Positions 7,963 to 15,488 of a stretch of 64,000 bases of DNA are shown one piece after another. The notes under the pieces are model-generated. The model saw only the letters and a program-made list of their open reading frames with translations. It was not told the origin of the DNA and ran no database searches. The translations under genes were made by a program, and so were the position numbers. Within the stretch, counting starts at the first letter, position 1; every line of letters begins with the position of its first letter. The stretch comes from Acidobacteriota bacterium (GTDB taxonomy: Bacteria > Acidobacteriota > Blastocatellia > Pyrinomonadales > Pyrinomonadaceae): the NCBI GenBank assembly GCA_018269075.1, contig JAFDVJ010000013.1, positions 62,001-126,000 of the forward strand. The letters run 5' to 3'.

Positions 7963-8737
7963 AATCAATGCCGGCTCGATCGTCGGCGACCTGATCGACC
8001 GGTTCCGGCGGCAGGCGGGATGGAACCTTGCGGACGAGCAGACCGAAGAGGCCAAAAAAGACCGGCAGGAGCTGATTCTGGTCTTTCTCGAAGTCCTCGG
8101 AGCGGCGGGAGCACCGCGCGAGCGCTACGAGCAGCTTTACCGGCGGGCGATGCGGACCCGCGCCTCGCGCCGCGCGAACGGCGAGCGCCTCCCCTTCCAC
8201 ATCACCGCCGAGGAGATGGCGGCCGAATGGTTTCCGCTCGAAAAAGAGCTCCGCGAGGCACCGGCGGAAAAACCCGAAGAGCTCTGCGGCTTCCGGGCGA
8301 ATCACGAGAACGGCGAGCGGATCGTCACGTATTTCCCGTACGGCGAGCCGATGGTTTTGCCGTGTCACGAATGCCGGCCCGCCGCGCACGCCGCCCGCAA
8401 AGCCTATCTGATCGAGGTCAGAAACAAATCTTTCGCGAACCGGCGGCTGGCGGCGGCTCCTTTGACGCCGGCGGAAGCCGTCCACGAGGCCTTCAGGCCG
8501 CCGAAAGAGACGTTTCTGGATCCGGCGGCGGCAAAAGAGATCCGGGACGAATACAACGAGCTCGTCCGGCTCCTGGTCGAAGACGAAACGGCGCGCAATC
8601 GCCTGTTCGTGATCTTCGACGAGGGGGCGAATGTGTTCCGTCATCCGGAGCGGGTCGACGTGGTTTACTCGGAAAAGGTGATGCGCGACAAGATCGAGCG
8701 GTACCGGCAAGTTTTGGAGGAACGGAATGGAAAATAA
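7841..8737 (+). CDS. Hypothetical protein downstream of the initiator (298 aa)
   Basis: The start at 7841 is supported by a strong AAGGAGG site inside the end of the initiator gene, so the 122-base overlap is probably real. A basic N-terminal tail is followed by helical segments. Residues around 150-190 contain C-GFRANHENG and LPCHEC, a possible zinc site. In lambda the gene after O is the helicase loader P; the position invites that role here, but I see no P-loop or loader motif and do not assign it. Confidence 0.55.
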   Translation: MQRLKMPKLNVPDEEPTTRSAATATTRPSKVSTLQKLSKPEINAGSIVGDLIDRFRRQAGWNLADEQTEEAKKDRQELILVFLEVLGAAGAPRERYEQLYRRAMRTRASRRANGERLPFHITAEEMAAEWFPLEKELREAPAEKPEELCGFRANHENGERIVTYFPYGEPMVLPCHECRPAAHAARKAYLIEVRNKSFANRRLAAAPLTPAEAVHEAFRPPKETFLDPAAAKEIRDEYNELVRLLVEDETARNRLFVIFDEGANVFRHPERVDVVYSEKVMRDKIERYRQVLEERNGK

Positions 8738-9158
8738 TCTCAATCGATGGATCCACGAAAATATTTTCGGGCTGAAATGCGGCGAGCAATTCTGGGTCGT
8801 CAATAAAGACGGAAGCGTCGATGTCACAGTTCCTTTCAAGGCGCAAAGCCGCGACCACGCCGAGAAATGGCTGAAACAAGGAGTCGAGCCGTATTACCTT
8901 GATCACGAAATCGAAATCCGACCCGACTGCCCGAATTACTCCGGCGATATCGCCGAAGCGTGGAAGGTGATCGAAAAGATGCGCGAGCAGGGTTTCGGAT
9001 ATGAGTGCTATCGGCGCGTTTTGGACGCGCAGCACACGGCGGTTTTTTCGAAAGACGAAATAACCAGATTTTATATTTTTGCTGAAAACTTGCCGGAAGC
9101 GATCTGCCTTGCCGCGAAACTGGCAATTGAACATCAGAAGGAGTGGAAAAATGTTTGA
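8727..9158 (+). CDS. Phage ABA-sandwich-domain-like protein (143 aa)
   Basis: MENNLNRWIHENIFG, the central PNYSGDIAEAWKVIEKM segment and the late ENLPEAICLAAKLAIEH segment match the layout of the small 'phage ABA sandwich' domain proteins, which are common in phage early regions and have no known function. Overlaps the previous gene by 11 bases. Confidence 0.55.
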   Translation: MENNLNRWIHENIFGLKCGEQFWVVNKDGSVDVTVPFKAQSRDHAEKWLKQGVEPYYLDHEIEIRPDCPNYSGDIAEAWKVIEKMREQGFGYECYRRVLDAQHTAVFSKDEITRFYIFAENLPEAICLAAKLAIEHQKEWKNV

Positions 9159-9564
9159 CTCGTGGATTTGCGGCAAATGCGGCCGAAGGTGGAAATTTTC
9201 CGAACCGGTTTCGCTTGAAAGGCTCTATAACGCAACGGCGAAACTCAAGAATTCTGGAAGATGCTCGCCCGAATGCGCCGCGATCCGGCCGCCAAAACAG
9301 CCCGAATACGTCTATTTTCCGCCCGAAAAATGGACTTATCCGGTGTTGGCGGTAATGCCGTCCCGAAAAAACCAGCGGCGGCGGCTGACGGCGGCGGCGA
9401 TGTCCGCGACGTCGGCGGTTTTATTCGCGCATTCGGGAGATCTCGTTTTCTCGCTCGCGATGCTGTTTCTTTCGAGCTGGTTTTATCTCAGATACTGGCG
9501 CTTTAAGAATCTGCGGGTGATGGATGATGACGGCGTGAGGCCGGAGGAGGCGGAAAATGGCTGA
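9151..9564 (+). CDS. Membrane protein with N-terminal zinc knuckle (137 aa)
   Basis: The start at 9151 (MFDSWICGKCG) follows GAAGGAG; the longer open frame upstream only shadows the previous gene. The N-terminus has CGKCG and a later CSPEC, a probable zinc knuckle. Residues about 83-115 form a hydrophobic hairpin (two short membrane segments) before a charged tail. Function unknown. Confidence 0.55.
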   Translation: MFDSWICGKCGRRWKFSEPVSLERLYNATAKLKNSGRCSPECAAIRPPKQPEYVYFPPEKWTYPVLAVMPSRKNQRRRLTAAAMSATSAVLFAHSGDLVFSLAMLFLSSWFYLRYWRFKNLRVMDDDGVRPEEAENG

Positions 9565-9976
9565 AAATTATTTTATTTTGCAGGGCGGCGCGGAGCTGCT
9601 CGACTGGTTTAGAAAATACGCGAAATGGATCGGGACGACGCAGCAGTTTTTCTGGACGTGCCCGAAGACGGCGAAAAAGGGCGACAAGGCTTTTATTTAC
9701 CTGTGCGCGCCGGAATCGAGGATCGTCGCCTCGGTGGATCTCGTCGCCGAACCGTTCCAAAACGTCGGCAATATGTTCGAAAACAAAATTATGCAGGACA
9801 AATGGTGCGTCGAGATCGGCAGCGCCGTTTATTTCGAGCCGCGCCGCAACCTGGCTATGAAAGGGCTGCGCGAGCTGTTCGCCGTGGACTGGCCGTGGCT
9901 TCGGTACCCGCGCGGAAATACCAAAATACCGGCCGATCTGATCGAGCCGTTTCTGGAGTTGATAAATCAAAAATAA
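9557..9976 (+). CDS. EVE/PUA-like domain protein (139 aa)
   Basis: The sequence order, an FFWTCPKTAKKGD loop, then AFIYLCAPESRIVASVDL and a WLRYPRGNTKIPADL end, resembles EVE-type PUA-like domains, which read modified bases in DNA or RNA. The first aromatic-cage residues are not certain by eye. Overlaps the previous gene by eight bases. If correct, it could sense modified host or phage nucleic acid. Confidence 0.5.
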   Translation: MAENYFILQGGAELLDWFRKYAKWIGTTQQFFWTCPKTAKKGDKAFIYLCAPESRIVASVDLVAEPFQNVGNMFENKIMQDKWCVEIGSAVYFEPRRNLAMKGLRELFAVDWPWLRYPRGNTKIPADLIEPFLELINQK

Positions 9977-9992
9977 ATGGAGGGATATTTTT

Positions 9993-10406
9993 ATGGGATG
10001 GTCAATCGGGTATGACGACAATTGGAATCGCGACATCGGCTACGGTGTGCCGGCCGTTTGCGACAAGCCGGGATGTACGACAAAGATCGATCGAGGGCTT
10101 GCTTATGTTTGCGGCTCCGATCCTTACGGCGGACAAAACGGCTGCGGGCTTTATTTCTGCGCGGAGCACCTAGATTTTAAGGACCTCAAGAATAATCGGA
10201 CGATCCGGCTTCCGGGCGAGGACGAGATCACTGTACAGCTTTGCTCAAAATGCTGCAACGGAAAACCGCCTTACGAACCAAAGCCCGACATCGCCGAATG
10301 GATCGAATGGAAACTGACCGACGAAAGCTGGTCGGTTTGGCGAGAGGAAAATCCGGAAGAGGTCAAAAAATTAAGTGAGGATTTGCAAAAAGAGAAATCC
10401 GATTGA
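9993..10406 (+). CDS. Cys-rich hypothetical phage protein (137 aa)
   Basis: Has AVCDKPGCTTKI, CGSDPYGGQNGCGLYFCAEH and LCSKCCN, that is eight or more Cys and a His spaced as in a binuclear zinc (B-box or RING-like) fold. Starts after GGAGGGA. It ends where the convergent leftward genes of the switch region begin. Confidence 0.55.
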   Translation: MGWSIGYDDNWNRDIGYGVPAVCDKPGCTTKIDRGLAYVCGSDPYGGQNGCGLYFCAEHLDFKDLKNNRTIRLPGEDEITVQLCSKCCNGKPPYEPKPDIAEWIEWKLTDESWSVWREENPEEVKKLSEDLQKEKSD

Positions 10407-10425
10407 GGAGGAGGCCGAAGCCTCC

Positions 10426-10626
10426 CTACTCGATCACGTCCGCCTGTAAAATCTCGTCCTCGCGATTCCAGTTGACGCGCCGGACGAATTTCCGCATCCG
10501 ACGTTCCTTTCGCCGCTCGGCTTTTTCCAGAACTTCGAAGACTCGCCGGTCGTCCGCCTTTTTCCATAAAGCGGAAAGCCGGTCACAAAGATTCAGGGAT
10601 TGCATCATCAGTTTTGTTTCTTTCAT
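10426..10626 (-). CDS. Small basic protein in the leftward regulator operon (66 aa)
   Basis: Reads leftward behind the ribbon-helix-helix gene with a 75-base gap and an AGGAT ribosome site nine bases before ATG. Very rich in Arg/Lys with helical pattern (LEKAERRKERRMRKFVRR), suggesting nucleic-acid binding. Its place beside the repressor suggests a partner in immunity control; no family recognised. Confidence 0.5.
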   Translation of the reverse strand: MKETKLMMQSLNLCDRLSALWKKADDRRVFEVLEKAERRKERRMRKFVRRVNWNREDEILQADVIE

Positions 10627-10701
10627 AAAATTAAATCCTATTAATGAAATGACCGAAACGCGCCAAGATCGGAAGCGAAATATTAAAAAATTAAATAAAA
10701 A

Positions 10702-10875
10702 TTATTTCGTTTTCTCGACCCACTCCTCAATCGCTTTCCGGGCTACGAAGGAGATCGAAACGCCGGTGGATTTCGATTTTTCCCGCGCTTTTTCGAGTAA
10801 AGGCTTCGGAAGCTTCAGCGAGATACTGGCGTCCATTTCTTTTTTGTTGTCTGTTTTTTCGTCGGTTCTGTCCAT
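10702..10875 (-). CDS. Ribbon-helix-helix (Arc/CopG-type) repressor
   Basis: The start at 10875 (MDRTDEKTD) gives 57 residues. After a polar arm, MDASISLKLPKPLLEKAREK, a turn, and a second helix (VSISFVARKAIEEWVEKTK) form the classic β-strand/helix/helix of an RHH dimer. It lies divergently from the SWIM gene over shared promoter DNA, as Arc/Mnt-type repressors do. The predicted transcription start falls on the A of the ATG, so the mRNA is probably leaderless. The TTG 36 bases upstream is part of the -35 box and is rejected as a start. Confidence 0.75.
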   Translation of the reverse strand: MDRTDEKTDNKKEMDASISLKLPKPLLEKAREKSKSTGVSISFVARKAIEEWVEKTK

Positions 10876-10881
10876 ATCTGA

Positions 10882-10911
10882 AATATATTTCAAAAAGTAT
10901 ATACCTGTCAA
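10882..10911 (-). promoter_or_regulatory. Leftward sigma70-type promoter of the RHH repressor
   Basis: On the minus strand TTGACA (10911-10906) and TATATT (10887-10882) are separated by 18 bases. The expected start point is at about 10875, the first base of the repressor ATG. The spacer contains a GTATATAC palindrome. Confidence 0.65.
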
Positions 10912-10967
10912 TACAAATTATCACTTTTGCGCTTGCATCGTATATAAAAGTATAGTAAAGTATATAC
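10897..10967. promoter_or_regulatory. Repeated GTATATAC operator boxes in the divergent region
   Basis: The perfect 8-base palindrome GTATATAC occurs at 10897-10904 and 10960-10967, with a one-base variant GTATATAA at 10940-10947. The boxes overlap the leftward promoter spacer and flank the rightward promoter. They are the natural candidates for repressor binding sites. Confidence 0.55.
10927..10956 (+). promoter_or_regulatory. Rightward promoter of the SWIM-domain gene
   Basis: TTGCGC (10927-10932), an 18-base spacer and TATAGT (10951-10956) face right toward the gene at 11006. Operator-like boxes lie within and just after it. Confidence 0.45.
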
Positions 10968-11005
10968 AGATTGAGAAATCAATAAACGAAAGGAGAATTC
11001 ACGAA

Positions 11006-11383
11006 ATGCTAAACATTACCAACCAAAAACTGCTGAAAGCGATCGCCGCCGAAAGCGTTCGGATGACGCACTACACGTCGATTTCTGAAACCCTGCGCGA
11101 TAAATGGATCCGCGCGATCGCCAAAGGCACTGCAATGCTCGAAGGCGACACGACCTTTATGCACTGGGATCGGACAAACAAAACTCTTTTGTTCTGGTCG
11201 GACGGCTCAAACGAAATCTACACGATCGGCAAAGAGTGCCAGTGCAAGGCCTTCGCGAACGGCGTGCCCTGCTATCACCGGGCGATGCGGCGGCTCGTCG
11301 AGCAGTATTACGACCGGCTCGAAAAGTTCAGCCGGGTTTCGCAGCCGTCGCGGGCCGCGAAAAAAGAAGCTGCTTTGGTTTGA
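11006..11383 (+). CDS. SWIM zinc-finger protein (125 aa)
   Basis: The start at 11006 (MLNITNQK) follows an AAAGGAG site. The motif CQCKAFANGVPCYH at about residues 79-92 fits the SWIM pattern C-x-C-xn-C-x-H, preceded by the usual YTIGKE strand. SWIM domains bind DNA or proteins. As the first rightward gene of the divergent switch it may be the counterpart to the repressor. Confidence 0.65.
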   Translation: MLNITNQKLLKAIAAESVRMTHYTSISETLRDKWIRAIAKGTAMLEGDTTFMHWDRTNKTLLFWSDGSNEIYTIGKECQCKAFANGVPCYHRAMRRLVEQYYDRLEKFSRVSQPSRAAKKEAALV

Positions 11384-11425
11384 GGATTCGGAAAGGGGCG
11401 CGGCTTTATACGCGCGATTTAATTT

Positions 11426-12016
11426 ATGGACGACAAAGTTATCGAAATTCCTTTGACTCTCGGCAAGGTGGCGCTGATCGATGCGGCGGACGCTCCGTTG
11501 GTCTGCGCGTACAAATGGACGGCAATGAAAATCTACCGGCGCAAGCGCGAAATGTTTTACGCCCGGCGCAGCGTATTGAGGGGCGGCAAAATGAAGACGA
11601 TTCTTCTTCATCGTTTTATTCTCGACGCGCCGGCCGGTCTGGAGGTCGATCACAAAAACGGCGACGGGCTCGACTGCCGGCGCGCGAACATCCGGCTCGC
11701 CACCAGAAGCCAGAACCGAGTGAACGGTCAGCAGATCAACAGCAGCACAGGCTATCGGGGCGTCTGTTTCGACGGCCGCAAGAAAAGCAAGCCCTTTTAC
11801 GCCAAGCTTACGTTCGAGCATAAAACTTATCGTTTGGGGTATTTCGAAACGGCGGCCGAAGGTGCGGCGGCGTATGACGCGAAGGCGCGGGAAATCTGCG
11901 GGGAGTTCGCATCGTTGAATTTTCCGCCCGACCCGACCAAAGAGGAAGTCGAACAGGTCGAGAAAGAGGCGGCGGCGGACTTCGAGGCGTGGTGTTATCT
12001 CAATGAGGTGGTTTAG
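11426..12016 (+). CDS. HNH homing endonuclease with AP2 DNA-binding domain
   Basis: The first half has the HNH_3 signature: LLHRFILDAP, EVDHKNGDGLDCRRANIRLAT with His, Asn and Asp in the expected order. The second half is an AP2/ERF-type domain: GYRGVCFDGRKKSKPFYAKL and YRLGYFETAAEGAAAYDAKA. This HNH-AP2 fusion is a standard phage homing endonuclease architecture. No interrupted gene is evident at its flanks. Confidence 0.85.
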   Translation: MDDKVIEIPLTLGKVALIDAADAPLVCAYKWTAMKIYRRKREMFYARRSVLRGGKMKTILLHRFILDAPAGLEVDHKNGDGLDCRRANIRLATRSQNRVNGQQINSSTGYRGVCFDGRKKSKPFYAKLTFEHKTYRLGYFETAAEGAAAYDAKAREICGEFASLNFPPDPTKEEVEQVEKEAAADFEAWCYLNEVV

Positions 12017-12018
12017 CA

Positions 12019-12297
12019 ATGGGCGCTTTCAAAAACTTTTATTTTAACCAGATTGGTTTGATGGAGGAGGAGGAGGAAAACCCGCGCAACTTCTTCGATT
12101 CATTGGAGGACGAGGACGAAACATCGGTCGATTGGTTTCCCGACCGGCGGATCGATTTCAAAGGCTACGAGGAATTCGACTGCTCATTCTGCGGCAAGCC
12201 GAACACTGTCGATAAGCTTCACCGGGAATGCGAGGACGAGGAGCGGGCGATCGGCGACGCCTCCGACGAATGGTGGTGGGAACGGCGGAGCTGGTAA
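12019..12297 (+). CDS. Acidic protein with zinc knuckle (92 aa)
   Basis: Starts two bases after the homing endonuclease. Very acidic, with EEEEE coded by a long GGAGGAGGAGGAGGA run (12063-12077), then CSFCGKP and a later Cys/His that could bind zinc, and a Trp-rich tail. Function unknown; last gene of the early block. Confidence 0.5.
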   Translation: MGAFKNFYFNQIGLMEEEEENPRNFFDSLEDEDETSVDWFPDRRIDFKGYEEFDCSFCGKPNTVDKLHRECEDEERAIGDASDEWWWERRSW

Positions 12298-12301
12298 AAA
12301 C

Positions 12302-12348
12302 GGAAAAGCCGGCGTCGAGGATCTGCAAATCTTCGAGTCGGCTTTTCC
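12302..12348. terminator. Long hairpin at the end of the early block
   Basis: Arms GGAAAAGCCG (12302-12311) and CGGCTTTTCC (12339-12348) pair perfectly, and an inner TCGAGGAT/ATCTTCGA stem extends it to a six-base loop. The A-run and T-run lie inside the arms, so it could act as a terminator in either direction. Confidence 0.5.
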
Positions 12349-12540
12349 AGTAAACGAAAGTGAATTACTTCACGGTTTCAGATTATAAGGGAAAAAGCGG
12401 GAACTGAAAAGGGCGTCCGATAATACCGGATCAATTCTATCGGACAAACCGGGCCGAATGGGTAATTGAAAATAGGCGGATATCGAAACGATATCGAAAT
12501 CGTATCGGTTTTATATGGGTTTCATATCAACCAAAAATTG
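12349..12540. promoter_or_regulatory. Structured non-coding stretch with dyads and direct repeats
   Basis: No gene is visible. The stretch has an inverted repeat GTCCGAT/ATCGGAC (12415-12421 and 12439-12445), a GTGAA/TTCAC hairpin near 12360, and two GATATCGAAA copies 11 bases apart (12479-12488, 12490-12499) followed by a TCGTATCGG variant. These look like binding sites upstream of the next promoter. Confidence 0.45.
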
Positions 12541-12569
12541 TTGAATGTCCGGTAGATGTCGGATAGAAT
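12541..12569 (+). promoter_or_regulatory. Promoter for the 12583 gene
   Basis: TTGAAT (12541-12546), 17 bases, TAGAAT (12564-12569). The start point would be near 12576, just ahead of the ATG at 12583. An alternative ATG at 12556 lies between the two boxes and so cannot be used from this promoter. Confidence 0.55.
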
Positions 12570-12582
12570 GGCGAATAGAATT

Positions 12583-12870
12583 ATGAAAAAACAAATCGCA
12601 TTGTCAGCTGTATTAACTCTGGGATTATTAGAGCAAATGGAAGCAAAGCAGAAGATTTTAGGAATACCGGTAATTACCGATCCGGCCTGCCCGAAAGGCA
12701 GTGTTTGTCTTGTGCCGTCCGTCTGGCCGGACGGCGAGCCGGCAAAGCTGCTTCTTGTCGAGGACGAGCTGCACCGGTACGAGCCGGGAGAGCGGTCGAC
12801 GCAGCCTTTGAACGACGAGGAAAAGAAAAGTTTTGCGATGATCAAGAATCTGGGCTGCGAAATGAAATGA
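12583..12870 (+). CDS. Hypothetical protein (95 aa)
   Basis: The start at 12583 (MKKQIALSAVLTLGLLEQ) is chosen from the promoter position. The N-terminus is mildly hydrophobic but ends in charged residues, so secretion is doubtful. A central ITDPACPKGSVCLV has two Cys. First gene after the structured regulatory stretch; function unknown. Confidence 0.5.
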   Translation: MKKQIALSAVLTLGLLEQMEAKQKILGIPVITDPACPKGSVCLVPSVWPDGEPAKLLLVEDELHRYEPGERSTQPLNDEEKKSFAMIKNLGCEMK

Positions 12871-13124
12871 GTGACAAACCTTTGAAACTTATTCAGAACA
12901 AACCGATTGATTTTGCGTCGATGGAGGACGCAATCGCTTTTTCGAACGGCGAGATCTCGCGCGAAGAGGCTGTCGAGCGTGCGGCTGCCGCGCGCGCCGG
13001 GAAACCGGCCGATTCCAGCGTCAGGTATGCGATCGAGCAAAAAGAAGGCGGCGCGGTCACGATTCAGGCTGTTGCCGTCGCGCCGGCGGATTTATTTTTT
13101 CGGAAATTTCGAACTGCAAAATAA
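12867..13124 (+). CDS. Hypothetical protein (85 aa)
   Basis: The ATG overlaps the previous stop by four bases; the frame upstream of 12867 is only a shadow. Contains a helical FASMEDAIAFSNGEISREEAVE-type region typical of small DNA-binding or regulatory phage proteins, but no family is recognised. A strong terminator follows. Confidence 0.5.
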   Translation: MSDKPLKLIQNKPIDFASMEDAIAFSNGEISREEAVERAAAARAGKPADSSVRYAIEQKEGGAVTIQAVAVAPADLFFRKFRTAK

Positions 13125-13159
13125 CAGCCAACCCGCCTAGAAAAACCTAGAATTTTGAG

Positions 13160-13192
13160 ACGCCGCGTCCCTTACGCGGCGTTTTCTCGTTT
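13160..13192 (+). terminator. Rho-independent terminator
   Basis: Perfect 9-base stem ACGCCGCGT/ACGCGGCGT with loop CCCTT, followed by TTTCTCGTTT. It closes the short 12.58-13.12 kb unit before the lysis and structural genes. Confidence 0.8.
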
Positions 13193-13251
13193 AAACTCCG
13201 CCATTTACGAAAAGAGGAAACGCGCCCGCGTCTCCTAACTTGAGATTTCTA

Positions 13252-13280
13252 TTGATTTATTCCGAAAATGGTTTTATCCT
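13252..13280 (+). promoter_or_regulatory. Putative late promoter
   Basis: TTGATT (13252-13257), 17 bases, TATCCT (13275-13280), just after a terminator and 18 bases before the endolysin ATG. It may drive the lysis and packaging genes. Confidence 0.45.
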
Positions 13281-13297
13281 AAAAGCGAAATTTACCT

Positions 13298-14074
13298 ATG
13301 AATATCACGATTGATCAAATCAAAAAACAGTACGAAAAGGTGAAAAGCCGCGGCTGGATGCCGTGGTTCGAGACGGAAGCGCAGCGTGCCGGGACGACCT
13401 GCGCGCATCTGCTCGGAATCGGCTCGCGCGAGACTAATTTGGAGAACATCCGCGGAGATTTCAGAGGCGGCGTCTACCACGGCTACGGCGTTCTGCAGGT
13501 GGATATCGGCACGTTTCCTGCCGCTCCGCGCGTCTGGTCGCCGGCGAACGCGAAGCCGTTTATCGAGAAAGGCGTCGGGATCTATCTCGGCAAGGTCAAC
13601 GACACCGTTGCCTGCGTCGGAAAGCGCGTCAACGTGCGCCGGACGTCGTTCGTCGGGAAAGCGGTCGACGCCGACGATCTCCGGAGGGTCGCGACGGCCG
13701 CCTACAACTGCGGGCGCTGGGCGCATTATCATTTCTCGCGCGGCGAGAACGTCGATTCGACGACGACCGGCGGCAACTACTCGCGCGACGTCTACGACCG
13801 CGCCGTCGAGTTCGCCAAATTGAGAGAAGCCGACGGCGAACGGGACGCTTTGCGCCGCGAGATCGCCCTGCAGGGCAAATACGCGCGCGAATCTGCCAAA
13901 CAGGCCGCCGGGTTCGATCCGACGGAGCGCGTAAAATTCCCGCCTGCTCTGGCGCAGGTGGTGCTGACGGAACTGAACCGGGCGGATTTCGAAAGAAGCG
14001 ACGGCGATCCCGCCGACATCCCTTCCGAACTCGTTCCGACTATCCCAAACCCGACCGACGAATCCGCTCTTTGA
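13298..14074 (+). CDS. Phage endolysin, goose-type lysozyme/transglycosylase-like
   Basis: The segment LLGIGSRETNLENIRGDFRG, with catalytic Glu45, followed by GYGVLQVDIGTFP is the hallmark of lysozyme-like (G-type/SLT) folds. A later ATAAYNCG matches the substrate-cleft helix. It cleaves peptidoglycan glycan strands at lysis. The last 80 residues are a Pro/Ala-rich tail with no signal peptide, so export would need a holin; membrane-protein candidates follow. First gene of the late block behind a promoter. Confidence 0.8.
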   Translation: MNITIDQIKKQYEKVKSRGWMPWFETEAQRAGTTCAHLLGIGSRETNLENIRGDFRGGVYHGYGVLQVDIGTFPAAPRVWSPANAKPFIEKGVGIYLGKVNDTVACVGKRVNVRRTSFVGKAVDADDLRRVATAAYNCGRWAHYHFSRGENVDSTTTGGNYSRDVYDRAVEFAKLREADGERDALRREIALQGKYARESAKQAAGFDPTERVKFPPALAQVVLTELNRADFERSDGDPADIPSELVPTIPNPTDESAL

Positions 14075-14160
14075 CCCGCCAGACTTAGCCGGGCAGACCT
14101 TCGGAATTCAATCGGTTCATAAACGCCCGCAAGGGCAAAACTCGAAAAGGAGAATAAAAA

Positions 14161-14559
14161 GTGAAAACCATTACGAATAAAATCCTGTGTACGATCGTCG
14201 CGATCTGCATCCTGGCTTTTTCCGCTTTTGCGCTCGCGCCGCCGGGCAATCTGCCGGCCGGTGAGAAAACGGTCAAATCGAAAACCGTCAAAAGCGATCC
14301 GGCCGGAAAGGTCTATAAAGTCACCGTTGAAACGCCCGTTGAGGCGGCGGAGGCGGCGGCTGAAACCGACATCATCAAAAGCGCCGCGAGGGAACCGGTC
14401 ATCTTCCGGGCCGCGGCCATTTACGAAACCGTTCAATACGCCGACAGGGACAAAAAACCGGATATCGTGTTAAGTCGCTCGGCAGTGAATAAACGAACCG
14501 GACACACCAAAGCCTTCGTCGGATTCGGGGCCGACAACAACGCCCGCGCTAAAATCTAA
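14161..14559 (+). CDS. Exported hypothetical protein (132 aa)
   Basis: A GTG start with an ideal AAAAGGAG site. A clear signal peptide (MKTITNKILCTIVAICILAF, then a small-residue cleavage region) is followed by a Lys/Val-rich mature part. The position between endolysin and holin-like genes suggests a lysis accessory or spanin-like envelope protein; no lipobox is present. A terminator follows directly. Confidence 0.55.
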   Translation: MKTITNKILCTIVAICILAFSAFALAPPGNLPAGEKTVKSKTVKSDPAGKVYKVTVETPVEAAEAAAETDIIKSAAREPVIFRAAAIYETVQYADRDKKPDIVLSRSAVNKRTGHTKAFVGFGADNNARAKI

Positions 14560-14607
14560 CCGCGCGTTTTCGGTCCGATGGATATAAATATTTTCTTTCC
14601 GAATTTT

Positions 14608-14646
14608 GGGCCGCTCGTCGTCGTCGATAAGCGGCCCCTTTTTTTA
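14608..14646 (+). terminator. Rho-independent terminator
   Basis: Stem GGGCCGCT (14608-14615) / AGCGGCCC (14630-14637) with a 14-base loop and a T7 run. The ATG at 14578 lies ahead of it in the same transcript, which argues against that start for the next gene. Confidence 0.85.
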
Positions 14647-14664
14647 AGCGAGGGATTTTCAACA

Positions 14665-14853
14665 ATGTGGAAAACGATTTTAACCTGGGTTCTGCCGATG
14701 GTTAAGGCCGCCGGCGAGGCGAAAAAGGCCGAGGATGCGAACGATACGGGCCGGGACGACGCGATCGGCGTCAGTCTTGTTTACGCCGCCGATCTTCTGA
14801 CGGCGATCATCAACAACAAGGAGCTGCCGAAAGCGCCCGACGTTCTGAAATAA
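14665..14853 (+). CDS. Small protein with hydrophobic N-terminus (62 aa)
   Basis: The start at 14665 (MWKTILTWVLPMVKAAG) follows GCGAGGG and lies after the terminator. The amphipathic N-terminal helix and small size would fit a minor lysis or virion protein. No family recognised. A weaker hairpin (GAAAGCAA/TTGCTTTC, 14871-14901) follows it. Confidence 0.5.
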   Translation: MWKTILTWVLPMVKAAGEAKKAEDANDTGRDDAIGVSLVYAADLLTAIINNKELPKAPDVLK

Positions 14854-14978
14854 AAACAAAAAGGAGCGGAGAAAGCAAAAGGCCTGAAACTTGTTGCTTT
14901 CCCCTGACACTTACGCCGACAGCGGCGGCGCAAATGCTGAAAGAGATTATATTTCTCCCGACGGATTAGCGCAAATAT

Positions 14979-15467
14979 ATGAAAGCGACAATGAAAACGG
15001 TTCCTGTGACACCTATGGACATACTCCTGAACAAAATCACCGGCGTGCTGCTGCCGGCCGCGCTCCTTGCGGCGGCTCCTATTTTTCTGCCCGGACGCAT
15101 TCTGATCATCGCCGGCGTTATTTTCGGCGCGGCGCTGACATCCGTCGCATGGCCGCTGGGCTTCGGCGCTTTGTCGGGCGCGGTCGGCGCCGCGGCCGTC
15201 CATCCCGAAAAACATTCGGCGGCGCAGGTCGGAAAGATTTTTGTCGGCGCGCTTCTCGGCATCGGGCTTGCCGCGCCGCTTTCGAAGTATTTTGATGTCG
15301 ACGCGTGGGAATACCTTCTGGGGCTCTCGACGCTTTGCGGGCTGGTCGGGCGGATCATCGCCCGGGCCGTCTACCGGGTCTTCGAGCGCCGGACGGAGCC
15401 CGCTCTGGAAGCGCAGGCCGACAAATATTTAGGAAAACCCGACAAACCCGACAAACCCGATAAATAA
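14979..15467 (+). CDS. Multi-pass membrane protein, holin candidate (162 aa)
   Basis: Three or four hydrophobic segments: about residues 20-38, 41-58, 62-75 and a longer one at 85-125. The C-terminal tail is charged and ends in a PDKPDKPDK repeat. With the endolysin 1 kb upstream, a holin is the simplest reading, but size and topology do not match one specific holin class. A second in-frame ATG at 15015 could give a shorter form. Confidence 0.5.
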   Translation: MKATMKTVPVTPMDILLNKITGVLLPAALLAAAPIFLPGRILIIAGVIFGAALTSVAWPLGFGALSGAVGAAAVHPEKHSAAQVGKIFVGALLGIGLAAPLSKYFDVDAWEYLLGLSTLCGLVGRIIARAVYRVFERRTEPALEAQADKYLGKPDKPDKPDK

Positions 15468-15488
15468 AAACGAGCAAGGAGCCGATCT

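Noticed and set aside
14578-14664. Upstream ATG for the 62-residue protein
   Set aside because: A strong terminator lies between this ATG and the part of the ORF that has normal coding composition.
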